A DNA stretch of 7,794 bases from NCBI GenBank assembly GCA_013696275.1, contig JACCYW010000291.1, positions 1-7,794 on the forward strand, read 5' to 3'. Within the stretch, counting starts at the first letter, position 1. Every line of letters begins with the position of its first letter. This document shows, in pieces, positions 1-6,147 of the stretch. The DNA comes from Chloroflexota bacterium (lineage in GTDB: Bacteria > Chloroflexota > Limnocylindria > Limnocylindrales > CSP1-4). Position numbers and translations under genes: made by a program. The notes beneath the pieces were generated by a model that was not told the DNA's origin, made no database searches, and saw nothing but the letters and a program-made list of their open reading frames with translations.

Positions 1-1
1 C

Positions 2-241
2 CTTGGAGCCTTCGGCGCCGCCCTGCTGTTCACGGCTTCCGACGCCTTCGGCGGAGCGATCCAGCTTCGGCCTCCGCGGGGCGACCTGGCTCCACTCGGC
101 GAGGTCCTGACCGCGATCCCCGATCAGTTCTTCGGCGCGCTGCCCTACATAGTGACCATCATCGTGCTCGCGGGCGTTGTGCGCAGGAGCATCCCTCCGG
201 CGGCGGTGGGTCGTCCCTACGAGAAGGAGAGCACGGCCTGA
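2..241 (+). CDS. ABC transporter permease, nucleoside/simple-sugar type (C-terminal fragment)
   Basis: This is the last 79 residues of an open frame that enters from the left edge and stops at TGA 239-241. Two hydrophobic stretches are visible: one near the start of the fragment (LGAFGAALLFTASDAFGGAI) and one around FGALPYIVTIIVLAGVV. They are followed by a short basic, proline-containing cytoplasmic tail ending in VGRPYEKE. The 'ALPYIVTIIVLA' segment and the 'PAAxGxPYxKE' ending are typical of the second permease (NupQ/YufQ-like) of BmpA-dependent nucleoside importers in the inner membrane. The partner permease, ATPase and binding protein would lie upstream, outside the window. The family call rests on the tail alone. 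A ribose-type sugar permease of the same superfamily is the main alternative. Confidence 0.72.
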   Translation, partial: LGAFGAALLFTASDAFGGAIQLRPPRGDLAPLGEVLTAIPDQFFGALPYIVTIIVLAGVVRRSIPPAAVGRPYEKESTA

Positions 242-252
242 CGGGAGAGGCG

Positions 253-266
253 CGGGCGACCGCCCG
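253..266 (+). other. Small GC hairpin between Shine-Dalgarno-like sequence and GTG start
   Basis: CGGGC (253-257) and GCCCG (262-266) are perfect inverted repeats around the loop GACC. The hairpin sits between a GGGAGAGG element (243-250) and the GTG start at 271 of the CoA-binding protein. If folded, it would reduce the effective distance from the purine-rich element to the start to about 6 bases, which is normal ribosome-binding spacing. The repeat is seen directly; the role is inference. Short GC repeats are also expected by chance in DNA of this composition. Confidence 0.35.
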
Positions 267-270
267 GGAC

Positions 271-762
271 GTGCTCGAGGCCCAGGAGGGCACTGGACCG
301 GTACCGCTGCTGGACCTTGACGGTGCCCTCGGTCTGTTGCGCCGGGCCCGCCGGATCTGTGTCGTCGGCGCATCGCCCGATCCGGGGCGGCCGTCGCATG
401 GCGTGATGCGCTACCTGATGCACCACGGCTACGAATGCGTGCCGGTCAACCCGGCGGCGCGCGAGGTACTCGGGCGGCGTACGCACCGGACGGTCGAGGA
501 AGCCGTGCGCGAGACCGGGCCGTTCGACATCATCGATGTCTTCCGTCGACCCGAGCACGCCGCCGGCATCGCGCGGGCTGCTGTGGCGACCGACTCAGGA
601 GCGCTATGGCTCCAGCTCGGGGTGGTCGACTGGCTGGCCGCGCGCATCGCCCACGAAGGTCACCTCGCCGTGGTGATGGATCGCTGTACGGCCATGGACC
701 ACCGGCGCCTGCGCGAGAAGCGCCAGGCCAGGCCAGGCACCAAGCCCGTCCTCAGCGGATGA
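271..762 (+). CDS. CoA-binding domain protein, YccU family
   Basis: A 163-residue single-domain Rossmann-like protein of the YccU/CoA-binding family, which binds coenzyme A or a related nucleotide; its physiological role is not settled. Visible family motifs are the glycine-containing first strand and loop VVGASPDPGRPSHGVMRYL (residues 31-49), VPVNP (57-61), DIIDVFRRPEH (86-96), LWLQLGV (112-118) and VVMDRC (134-139). The length is slightly above the usual 130-150, with a basic C-terminal extension after residue 145. The start is GTG at 271, the only ordinary start codon in frame before the first motif. A purine-rich GGGAGAGG (243-250) lies too far upstream for normal spacing unless the hairpin at 253-266 folds out. 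The gene begins 29 bases after the permease stop, so it is probably co-transcribed with it, but no functional link is obvious. Its 3' end overlaps the convergent gene at 752-1030 by 11 bases. Confidence 0.88.
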   Translation: MLEAQEGTGPVPLLDLDGALGLLRRARRICVVGASPDPGRPSHGVMRYLMHHGYECVPVNPAAREVLGRRTHRTVEEAVRETGPFDIIDVFRRPEHAAGIARAAVATDSGALWLQLGVVDWLAARIAHEGHLAVVMDRCTAMDHRRLREKRQARPGTKPVLSG

Positions 763-1030
763 CGAAGCCGGCCACGATCAGCACCACGCCAGCGCCGACG
801 ACGAGTCCCCAGCGCATCAGTCGCCCGCGCAACTGCTCGCGCACGACGTCCGCGCCGGTCACTCCGCCCGGGGCTGCCGTTCGGCGACCGCCCCGCCATG
901 AGTCATACCGATCAAGATTGGCCTGCGTGGCCTGCAGCTCTCGATAGCGAGCGAGCGGCACCCGCACGCCCATCACCCCGCCCGCCAGCAGCGCCAAACC
1001 GGCCGCCCATAGAGCCAGGTTCACCAGCAT
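752..1030 (-). CDS. Small two-helix membrane protein of unknown function
   Basis: A 92-residue protein I do not recognise. It has a hydrophobic N-terminal segment (about residues 3-24) and a second one at the C-terminus (about 73-91, LMRWGLVVGAGVVLIVAGFVI). Between them is a polar loop of about 48 residues rich in Arg and Gln. By the positive-inside rule the loop is probably cytoplasmic and both termini outside. Start ATG (1030-1028) is preceded by GAGAG (complement of 1037-1041) six bases upstream, a modest ribosome-binding site. It begins 22 bases after the gatB stop on the same strand, so it is likely the last gene of that transcript. Support for it being real: it fills the gap exactly, has coherent membrane topology, and no other frame here gives a believable protein. 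The last 11 bases overlap the convergent CoA-binding gene. Confidence 0.7.
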   Translation of the reverse strand: MLVNLALWAAGLALLAGGVMGVRVPLARYRELQATQANLDRYDSWRGGRRTAAPGGVTGADVVREQLRGRLMRWGLVVGAGVVLIVAGFVIR

Positions 1031-1052
1031 CGGTCGCTCTCGATGGCTGGCG

Positions 1053-2531
1053 TCATCCGTCCTCAGGCGGCGAGAGTGCGTCCTTGACGAGCCGCTGCAC
1101 CAGCGCAGCGTCGGCCTGTCCGCGGGTCCGCTTCATCACCTGCCCGACCAGGAAGCGGGCTGCCTGGCCCTTGCCGGCTCGGACATCGGCGGCCGCCGCT
1201 GGATTCTCGTCGATGACCCCTGCCACGGCCTCACGCAGTGCCGTCTCGTCGCTGATCCGGCGCATCCCGGAAGCATCGACGATCAGCGCCACTGCCTGAC
1301 CTGTCGCGGCGTGCCTGGCGAACACCTCCTTGGCGTTGGTGGTCGATAGCTGCCCAGCCTCGACCGCGCGTACCTGGGCGGCCAACTCAGCCGGCCGCAC
1401 GACCGCGGCTTCCCGGGCGCCAAGCCTGAGGTACTCACCCGCTACCCAGTTGGCGACCCGTTTGGCTGGCAGGCCCGGGTCGGCGGCCAGCGTGGCCTCG
1501 AACAGATCGGTCGCCCCGGCATCAGCCACCAGCACGGCCGCGTCGTAGGAGGACAGGCCCAGCGAGGCGCGATATCGCTCCCGTCGGGCGGCGGGGAGCT
1601 CGGGCAGACCGGCCCGGATCGTCTCCAGCCAGGCCTCGTCGGTACGCAACGGAGGCAGGTCCGGCTCAGGGAAGTAGCGGTAGTCGTCCGAGTCCTCCTT
1701 GATACGCATCACATAGGTCGCTCCCCGGCCGTCGTCCCAGCCGCGCGTTTCCTGGACCACGACCTCACCGGCATCCAGAGCGGCCCCCTGCCGCCTGATC
1801 TCGTGGTCGATGGCACGCTCGACCGAACGGAACGAGTTCATGTTCTTGACTTCGACGCGCGTCCCGAAGGACGTCGCGCCGGCCGGCCTGAGGGACACGT
1901 TCGCCTCGACTCGCATCTGCCCGTTCTCCAGCGCCGCGTCCGATGCACCGATGGTCAGCAGCAGAAGCCGCAGTCCTTCGGCATAGCGGCGCGCGGCCTC
2001 CGCGGTCGGGATGACCGGCTCGGTCACCACTTCCATGAGCGGCATGCCCGACCGATTGAAGTCGATCAGGCTCAGGCGTCGTCCGTCGGCGCCGACCTGG
2101 TGCACGAGCCGCGCCGTGTCCTCCTCCAGATGAGCCCGTCGGATGGCTACCGTCACCGGACCGGCCGACGTGTCGACCGAGAGTGCTCCTCCCGATGCCA
2201 GGGGCAGGTCGAACTGGCTGATCTGGTAGCCCTTGGGGAGGTCGGGGTAGAAGTAGTTCTTGCGATCCCACCTGGTGACGGGGGGGATAGAAGCGCCCAG
2301 GGCCAGGCCGGTGGCCAGCACATGCCGCACAGCCTCGCGGTTGATGACCGGCAGCGTGCCTGGCAGGCCAAGGCAGATGGGGCACGTCCGCGAGTTCGGC
2401 GGGGCATCTGCGATGTCAGTGGCGCAGGCACAGAACATCTTGGAAACGGTACGCAGCTGGACATGGATCTCGATGCCGATGACCGCCTCGCGCTCCACCT
2501 TCGTCCGAGACGGGCTGGCCTGAGCGGTCAA
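1053..2531 (-). CDS. gatB: Asp-tRNA(Asn)/Glu-tRNA(Gln) amidotransferase subunit B
   Basis: GatB binds the mischarged tRNA, activates its Glu or Asp carboxyl group with ATP, and receives ammonia tunnelled from GatA. The 492-residue length is normal (about 475-500). Visible features are VIGIEIHVQL (17-26), a CXC...CXXC cysteine set (C34, C36, C50, C53) of the kind proposed to hold zinc in some GatB proteins, the core block DFNRSGMPLMEVVTEPVI (157-174), NSFRSVERAI (232-241) and DDYRYFPEPDLPPL (282-295). The C-terminal YqeY-like tRNA-binding tail begins after about residue 355 and includes GKGQAARFLVGQVMKRTRG (453-471). The longest frame starts at TTG (2531-2529) and lacks a convincing ribosome-binding site. 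GTG at 2498-2496 (residue 12) is the alternative and would begin just before the first conserved strand. The gene lies 41 bases after the aminotransferase stop and is separated from gatCA by about 2 kb. Confidence 0.97.
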   Translation of the reverse strand: MTAQASPSRTKVEREAVIGIEIHVQLRTVSKMFCACATDIADAPPNSRTCPICLGLPGTLPVINREAVRHVLATGLALGASIPPVTRWDRKNYFYPDLPKGYQISQFDLPLASGGALSVDTSAGPVTVAIRRAHLEEDTARLVHQVGADGRRLSLIDFNRSGMPLMEVVTEPVIPTAEAARRYAEGLRLLLLTIGASDAALENGQMRVEANVSLRPAGATSFGTRVEVKNMNSFRSVERAIDHEIRRQGAALDAGEVVVQETRGWDDGRGATYVMRIKEDSDDYRYFPEPDLPPLRTDEAWLETIRAGLPELPAARRERYRASLGLSSYDAAVLVADAGATDLFEATLAADPGLPAKRVANWVAGEYLRLGAREAAVVRPAELAAQVRAVEAGQLSTTNAKEVFARHAATGQAVALIVDASGMRRISDETALREAVAGVIDENPAAAADVRAGKGQAARFLVGQVMKRTRGQADAALVQRLVKDALSPPEDG

Positions 2532-2572
2532 GACCGTATGGCCATCGCCGGACCCATCCCTGCCAACGCCAG

Positions 2573-3760
2573 CTAGCCGAGCGATCCGACGAAACGCTCG
2601 ATGCGGGTCAGGGCCTCGCCGAGCTGGTCGTAGTCGGTGGCGTAACAGGCCCGCACATGGCCCTCCCCTGACGGCCCGAACGCGTCGCCTGGGATGACCG
2701 CCACGCGCTGCTCGAACAGGAGTCGTTCACTGAATCCCGAGGCAGTCAGTCCTGTGCCGCTGATGCGCGGGAAGGCATAGAAGGCACCCTTCGGCTCGAA
2801 GGTCGGTAGTCCGATACGGTTCAATCCATCGACCACCAGATGGCGTCGGCGGTCGTACTCGTCGACCATCCGCAGCACGTCCTGTTCCGCACCTGTGAGC
2901 GCCACGAGGGCGGCGTCCTGGGCTGTCGTAGGCGCTGACATGATCTCGTACTGGTGGACCTTGACGATCCCCTCCAGCAGATGGCGCGGAGCACAGACGT
3001 AACCGACGCGCCAACCGGTCATCGCGTAGGCCTTGGAGAAGCCGCCCAGCAGGACCGTTCGTTCGCGCATGCCGGGCAGCGCACTGATCGCCTCGTGCCG
3101 GTGATCGGAGTACACGAGGCGGTCGTAGATCTCGTCCGAGACCACCAGCAGGTCGTGGCGGACGGCGATCTCGGCGAGCGCGCGGAGGGTCGATGATGGG
3201 AGGACGGCTCCGGTCGGGTTGCACGGATAGCCCAGGAAGAGGACCTTGCTGCGAGGCGTGATGGCCGCCTCCACGGCGCTGGGATCGAGCGAGAAGCCTG
3301 TTTCCATGCGCGTCGCGACGTAGACCGGCGTCCCACCATTGAAGACGATGGACGGGGTGTACGCGACGTAGGAAGGCTCGTGAAGGATGACTTCATCGCC
3401 TGGATCGACGATGGCGGCCATGGTCACGGCGACCGCTTCGGAAGCCCCGACCGTGACGCAGATCTCGACCTCAGGATCGTAGCCGACACCGTACCGACGC
3501 TCCAGGTGGCCGGCCAGTGCGCGCCGTAGCTCGAGCGTGCCGTAGTTGCTCGTGTAATGGGTGCGTCCGGCACGCAGCGACCGCACGCCCTCCTCGATGA
3601 TCTGAGGCGGAGTGGTGAAGTCCGGCTCGCCGACCCCCAGGCTGATCACGTCGGGCATCGTGGCGATGACATCGAAGAAGCGACGGATGCCCGACGGCGG
3701 GACATCGCGGACTCGCTGGGACAGGCGCTGGCGGGTCGTGGTGAGCGATTCGGTGGTCAT
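2573..3760 (-). CDS. Class I PLP-dependent aminotransferase (aspartate/aromatic or PatA-like)
   Basis: A 395-residue fold-type I aminotransferase, cytoplasmic, that transfers an amino group between an amino acid and a 2-oxo acid through pyridoxal phosphate. The full set of cofactor residues is visible: Y69 in HYTSNYGTLELR, N181 in CNPTG (180-184), D209 and Y212 in SDEIYD, the Schiff-base lysine K243 in GGFSKAYAMTGWRVGY (239-254) with R251 contacting the phosphate. The carboxylate-binding arginine R370 is in HVRACYA. The N-terminal SLGVGEPDFTTP (40-51) is typical of the aspartate/aromatic/PatA (acetyl-diaminopimelate) branch. Substrate cannot be fixed from sequence alone. Start ATG (3760-3758) is well supported by GAGG (complement of 3767-3770) six to seven bases upstream. 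It follows the toxin gene by 124 bases and precedes gatB by 41 bases, so it is probably co-transcribed with gatB. Confidence 0.94.
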   Translation of the reverse strand: MTTESLTTTRQRLSQRVRDVPPSGIRRFFDVIATMPDVISLGVGEPDFTTPPQIIEEGVRSLRAGRTHYTSNYGTLELRRALAGHLERRYGVGYDPEVEICVTVGASEAVAVTMAAIVDPGDEVILHEPSYVAYTPSIVFNGGTPVYVATRMETGFSLDPSAVEAAITPRSKVLFLGYPCNPTGAVLPSSTLRALAEIAVRHDLLVVSDEIYDRLVYSDHRHEAISALPGMRERTVLLGGFSKAYAMTGWRVGYVCAPRHLLEGIVKVHQYEIMSAPTTAQDAALVALTGAEQDVLRMVDEYDRRRHLVVDGLNRIGLPTFEPKGAFYAFPRISGTGLTASGFSERLLFEQRVAVIPGDAFGPSGEGHVRACYATDYDQLGEALTRIERFVGSLG

Positions 3761-3811
3761 GACGGACCTCGGAGACGCGACGGATAGGCGTGGATCTGCG
3801 GGCTGGGGTCG

Positions 3812-3817
3812 AGTATA
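3812..3817 (-). promoter_or_regulatory. Candidate -10 box for aminotransferase-gatB transcript
   Basis: On the minus strand TATACT (complement of 3812-3817) matches the -10 consensus at five of six positions. It lies in the 124-base gap between the toxin stop and the aminotransferase start, and would give a leader of roughly 45 bases. No good -35 hexamer is found at 16-18 bases; TTGCCG is present but 22 bases away. A promoter here would let aminotransferase, gatB and the small membrane gene be expressed independently of gatCA and the toxin-antitoxin pair. Confidence 0.4.
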
Positions 3818-3884
3818 CGGACGCCGTGTAGGGCAGGCCCGGCAAGGACCAGGCTGATATCCCCCCGACCGCGAAGTCAGGTAC

Positions 3885-4280
3885 TCAGCCGACCCTTGTC
3901 AGGCCTGGCACATCGTCGAAACCGTGATCGAACGACATGATCCTGGGGATATCCCTTCGCTGCATCACTGCCACGTGGATGGCATCACGAGCAGATAGCC
4001 GCGCGGTCGACATCACGATGCGCTGAGCTCGTTCGACATCCTGTCGTTCGATCGGAAAGACTTCGTCCACGAGCCCGAGCATGGCGTCGAACGCAGGTTC
4101 GATCGCATCGCGGCGGTGGATAGACACGTAGCGGTGGATGATCTCCTGAAGCACCTCCGCATCGGTAACGATGCGCTCGCCGGATGCGACGCACTGTTGC
4201 AACGACAGCCTGGCGATGTCTCTGTTCGGATGATCAGCGCCGATCAGGTACATGGGGATGTTGGAGTCGAGCAGGATCAC
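3885..4280 (-). CDS. vapC: VapC-like PIN-domain toxin ribonuclease
   Basis: A 131-residue single PIN domain, the usual length for VapC toxins, which are Mg2+/Mn2+-dependent ribonucleases that cut tRNA or rRNA and are inhibited by their cognate VapB. The acidic active-site residues are all present: D5 in MILLDSN, E46 in TDAEVLQEIIHRY (39-51), D99 in LSARDAIHVAV (95-105) and D118 in SFDHGFD (116-122). The enzyme is therefore predicted to be catalytically intact. It starts at GTG (4280-4278), overlapping the antitoxin stop in a GTGA arrangement. No separate ribosome-binding site is visible, which implies translational coupling to the antitoxin. Hand counts of base rows across the pair give about 57-62% GC against 70-75% in sampled gatA rows, suggesting a horizontally acquired module. 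The cellular RNA target cannot be predicted. The symbol denotes family, not orthology to a named VapC. Confidence 0.93.
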   Translation of the reverse strand: MILLDSNIPMYLIGADHPNRDIARLSLQQCVASGERIVTDAEVLQEIIHRYVSIHRRDAIEPAFDAMLGLVDEVFPIERQDVERAQRIVMSTARLSARDAIHVAVMQRRDIPRIMSFDHGFDDVPGLTRVG

Positions 4281-4534
4281 CGCTGGTGAGGTTCGAGATA
4301 GCCCCTTTCGATCTCCGCCAACATCTGGTCGATGTCACCCGTGGGGAACGAATAGACGCCGCTCCGTCGCAGCGCCGCCATCTTGGAGCGGACATCCTTG
4401 TCCGACTCAGCGGCGCGTGCGGAACGCAAGGTCGAGCGGACCCATGCAGCCACTGTCACCCGGTTGCGTCGCGCAACGCGCTGGATCTCGCGCATCTCGG
4501 CATCCTCGAACAAGACCTGCAGCCGCTTTGTCAT
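4277..4534 (-). CDS. vapB: VapB-like ribbon-helix-helix antitoxin
   Basis: An 85-residue antitoxin. The N-terminal half fits a ribbon-helix-helix DNA-binding domain: beta strand KRLQVLF (3-9), helix 1 about 10-24 (EDAEMREIQRVARRN), then helix 2 about 27-40 (TVAAWVRSTLRSAR). The C-terminal part carries YSFPTGDIDQMLAEIERGYL (61-80), a tail of the kind that wraps the PIN toxin and occupies its active site. The family normally represses its own promoter, best as a complex with the toxin. Start ATG (4534-4532) has no Shine-Dalgarno sequence, but a promoter -10 box ends only 7 bases upstream, so a leaderless mRNA is likely. The gene starts 32 bases after the gatA stop and overlaps the toxin by 4 bases. 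Confidence 0.9.
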   Translation of the reverse strand: MTKRLQVLFEDAEMREIQRVARRNRVTVAAWVRSTLRSARAAESDKDVRSKMAALRRSGVYSFPTGDIDQMLAEIERGYLEPHQR

Positions 4535-4539
4535 CGCGT

Positions 4540-4568
4540 TGAGTCTATGTTACTCATGCTGATGAGTC
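4540..4568. promoter_or_regulatory. Putative operator: three alternating TGAGT half-sites
   Basis: TGAGT occurs at 4540-4544 and 4563-4567, and its complement ACTCA at 4552-4556. The centres are 12 and 11 bases apart, about one helical turn. The last two form a longer perfect inverted repeat, ACTCAT (4552-4557) and ATGAGT (4562-4567), around GCTG. The outer copies share the extended TGAGTC. The sites cover the spacer, the -10 box and the -35 box of the antitoxin promoter, as expected for autorepression by a ribbon-helix-helix antitoxin. The repeats are seen directly; binding by the antitoxin is inferred. Confidence 0.5.
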
Positions 4569-4570
4569 AA
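4542..4570 (-). promoter_or_regulatory. Promoter of the vapBC pair, predicted leaderless
   Basis: On the minus strand TTGACT (complement of 4565-4570) is followed after exactly 17 bases by TAGACT (complement of 4542-4547). These match the -35 consensus at five of six positions and the -10 consensus at four of six. Seven bases then separate the -10 box from the antitoxin ATG at 4534, so transcription should start at or next to the ATG. The -35 box overlaps the gatA stop codon (4567-4569), so the promoter is embedded in the end of gatA. Spacing and motif quality make this the best promoter in the window. Confidence 0.65.
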
Positions 4571-6147
4571 GCCGCGCGCCTGATGCGTTCGGCGGGCGTC
4601 GGCGTGGAGGGGTCGGCAAGAAGGGCCAGGTCGGTCGGCTCCACGGCGCGCCAGTCGGCCGAAGCGGTGATGGCCTCGTAGGCCCGGCCCAACCTGAACA
4701 GGCGCGCCTCATCCCAGGCGGCACCTATGAACTGGAGCCCGACCGGCAGTCCATCGGAGAGCCCGCACGGTACGGATAGTCCGGGCAGGCCGGCCATATT
4801 GACCGGCAGGGTGCATGCATCGGACAAGTACATGGCGACCGGATCGGTCAGCCGGGCCCCGAAGGGAAAGGCGACCGTCGGGCTGGTCGGGGCGACCAGG
4901 GCATCGACCTGCTGAAAGGCGCGGTCGAAGTCGGCCTTGATGAGGGTGCGCACCTTCTGTGCCTTCAGGTAGTAGGCGTCGTAATAGCCGGCCGACAGGG
5001 CGTAGGTCCCGAGCATGATGCGACGCTTCACCTCGGCGCCAAAACCAGCCCCGCGGGTGGCCAGGTAGTCGCCCAGCACGGACCCGGCGTCGTCATGGCG
5101 CCCGAAGCGCACACCGTCGTAGCGAGCAAGGTTGGCCGATGCCTCTGCCGGCGCCACGATGTAGTAGGTCGCGAGCCCGTAGTCGGTATGCGGCAGGTCG
5201 ACATCTACCACCTCGGCCCCGGCGTCGACCAGGGCACTGACTGCCTCTCTGACCCGCGCCTCGACACCCGCTTCCATGCCCGCCACGAAGTACTGACGGG
5301 GCAGCCCCAGCCGCACGCCCCGCAGCGATGCGGCCGCTTCCCCGTCGTCGGCGGAAAGCTGACCGAGATAGTCGGGCACGGCCAGGGGTCCGGAGGTGGA
5401 GTCACGCTCGTCACGCCCGGCGATGACGCCGAGCAGGAGTGCCGCATCCCGCACGTCGCGACCGAACGGCCCGATCTGGTCGAGCGAAGAGGCGAAGGCG
5501 ACGATCCCGTAGCGGCTCACCCGTCCGTAAGTGGGCTTGAGCCCGACCGTCCCGGTCAGGGCCGCCGGCTGGCGGATGGATCCACCGGTATCGGTGCCGA
5601 TGGCCAGCGGCACCTGATATGCGGCGACGGCCGCCGCCGACCCGCCGCTGGACCCACCTGGCACGCGGCCCAGGTCCCACGGGTTGGCGACCGGACCCCA
5701 GGCGCAGAACTCGGTCGATGAGCCCATTGCGAATTCGTCCATGTTGGTGCGCCCGACGATGACCGCGCCGGACTCGGTGAGGCGCTCCACGATGTGTGCG
5801 TCGTATGGGCTGACGAAGCCCTCCAGGATGCGGCTGCCGGCGGTTGCCGGCCGGCCCTTCTGGAGCACCAGATCCTTGATCGCTATGGGTATGCCGAGTA
5901 GGGCAGGCAGGATGCCCCCGACCCCCTCCGCACCGGCCCGACGCGCCGAATCGAATCGCTCATCGGCGTGGTCAGCAGCAGCGAGCGCGCCTTCTGGGTC
6001 GGCCGAGAACCAGGCATTCAAGGCGCCACCTTCGCGTTCGATGCGATCAAGATGAGCCTCCGCAAGCTCTCGGGCGGAGACGTCTCCAGCTCGCAGATGG
6101 GCAGCCATCTCATAGGCGTGGAGGCGGGTGAGTCCGGGCGGACTCAT
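4567..6147 (-). CDS. gatA: Asp-tRNA(Asn)/Glu-tRNA(Gln) amidotransferase subunit A
   Basis: GatA is the glutaminase subunit: an amidase-signature enzyme that releases ammonia from glutamine (or asparagine) for delivery to GatB. The protein is 526 residues, slightly above the usual 480-500. The Ser-cisSer-Lys triad is complete: K91 in GIPIAIKD (85-92), cis-Ser S166 in GGSSGGS (164-170) and nucleophile S190 in DTGGSIRQPA (186-195). The 75- and 24-residue spacings equal those of the Staphylococcus aureus enzyme (K79, S154, S178). Other family blocks are GRTNMDEFAMGSSTE (132-146), GLKPTYGRVSRYGIVAFASSLDQIGP (202-227) and the C-terminal NMAGLPGLSVPCG segment. Start ATG (6147-6145) overlaps the gatC stop as ATGA, so translation is coupled. 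Its final codons contain the -35 box of the following antitoxin promoter. Confidence 0.98.
   Translation of the reverse strand: MSPPGLTRLHAYEMAAHLRAGDVSARELAEAHLDRIEREGGALNAWFSADPEGALAAADHADERFDSARRAGAEGVGGILPALLGIPIAIKDLVLQKGRPATAGSRILEGFVSPYDAHIVERLTESGAVIVGRTNMDEFAMGSSTEFCAWGPVANPWDLGRVPGGSSGGSAAAVAAYQVPLAIGTDTGGSIRQPAALTGTVGLKPTYGRVSRYGIVAFASSLDQIGPFGRDVRDAALLLGVIAGRDERDSTSGPLAVPDYLGQLSADDGEAAASLRGVRLGLPRQYFVAGMEAGVEARVREAVSALVDAGAEVVDVDLPHTDYGLATYYIVAPAEASANLARYDGVRFGRHDDAGSVLGDYLATRGAGFGAEVKRRIMLGTYALSAGYYDAYYLKAQKVRTLIKADFDRAFQQVDALVAPTSPTVAFPFGARLTDPVAMYLSDACTLPVNMAGLPGLSVPCGLSDGLPVGLQFIGAAWDEARLFRLGRAYEAITASADWRAVEPTDLALLADPSTPTPAERIRRAA

Noticed and set aside
728..741. CCAGG triplication as a repeat element
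   Set aside because: It is three copies of five bases inside coding sequence, explained by codon composition.
435..947. 170-residue + strand open frame
   Set aside because: It overlaps the CoA-binding gene in another frame and then runs antisense to the small membrane gene; its Arg/Ala/Pro-rich product has no motif.
1765..2385. 206-residue minus-strand open frame
   Set aside because: It is an alternative frame within gatB, composed of Arg/Gly/His-rich sequence without motifs.
1803..2576. 257-residue + strand open frame
   Set aside because: It is antisense to the strongly conserved gatB coding region, has no recognisable domain, and long antisense frames are expected at this GC content.
3812..3846. 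TTGCCG paired with TATACT as a full sigma-70 promoter
   Set aside because: The 22-base gap is too long for a normal -35/-10 pair; only the -10 box was retained as a candidate.
3888..4534. A novel multi-gene defence system built from the PIN protein and neighbours
   Set aside because: The PIN/ribbon-helix-helix pair is a standard type II toxin-antitoxin arrangement, and the flanking genes are housekeeping enzymes with intact family signatures.
5095..5721. 208-residue + strand open frame
   Set aside because: It lies antisense to the catalytic core of gatA and shows Arg/Gly/His-rich shadow composition with no family motif.
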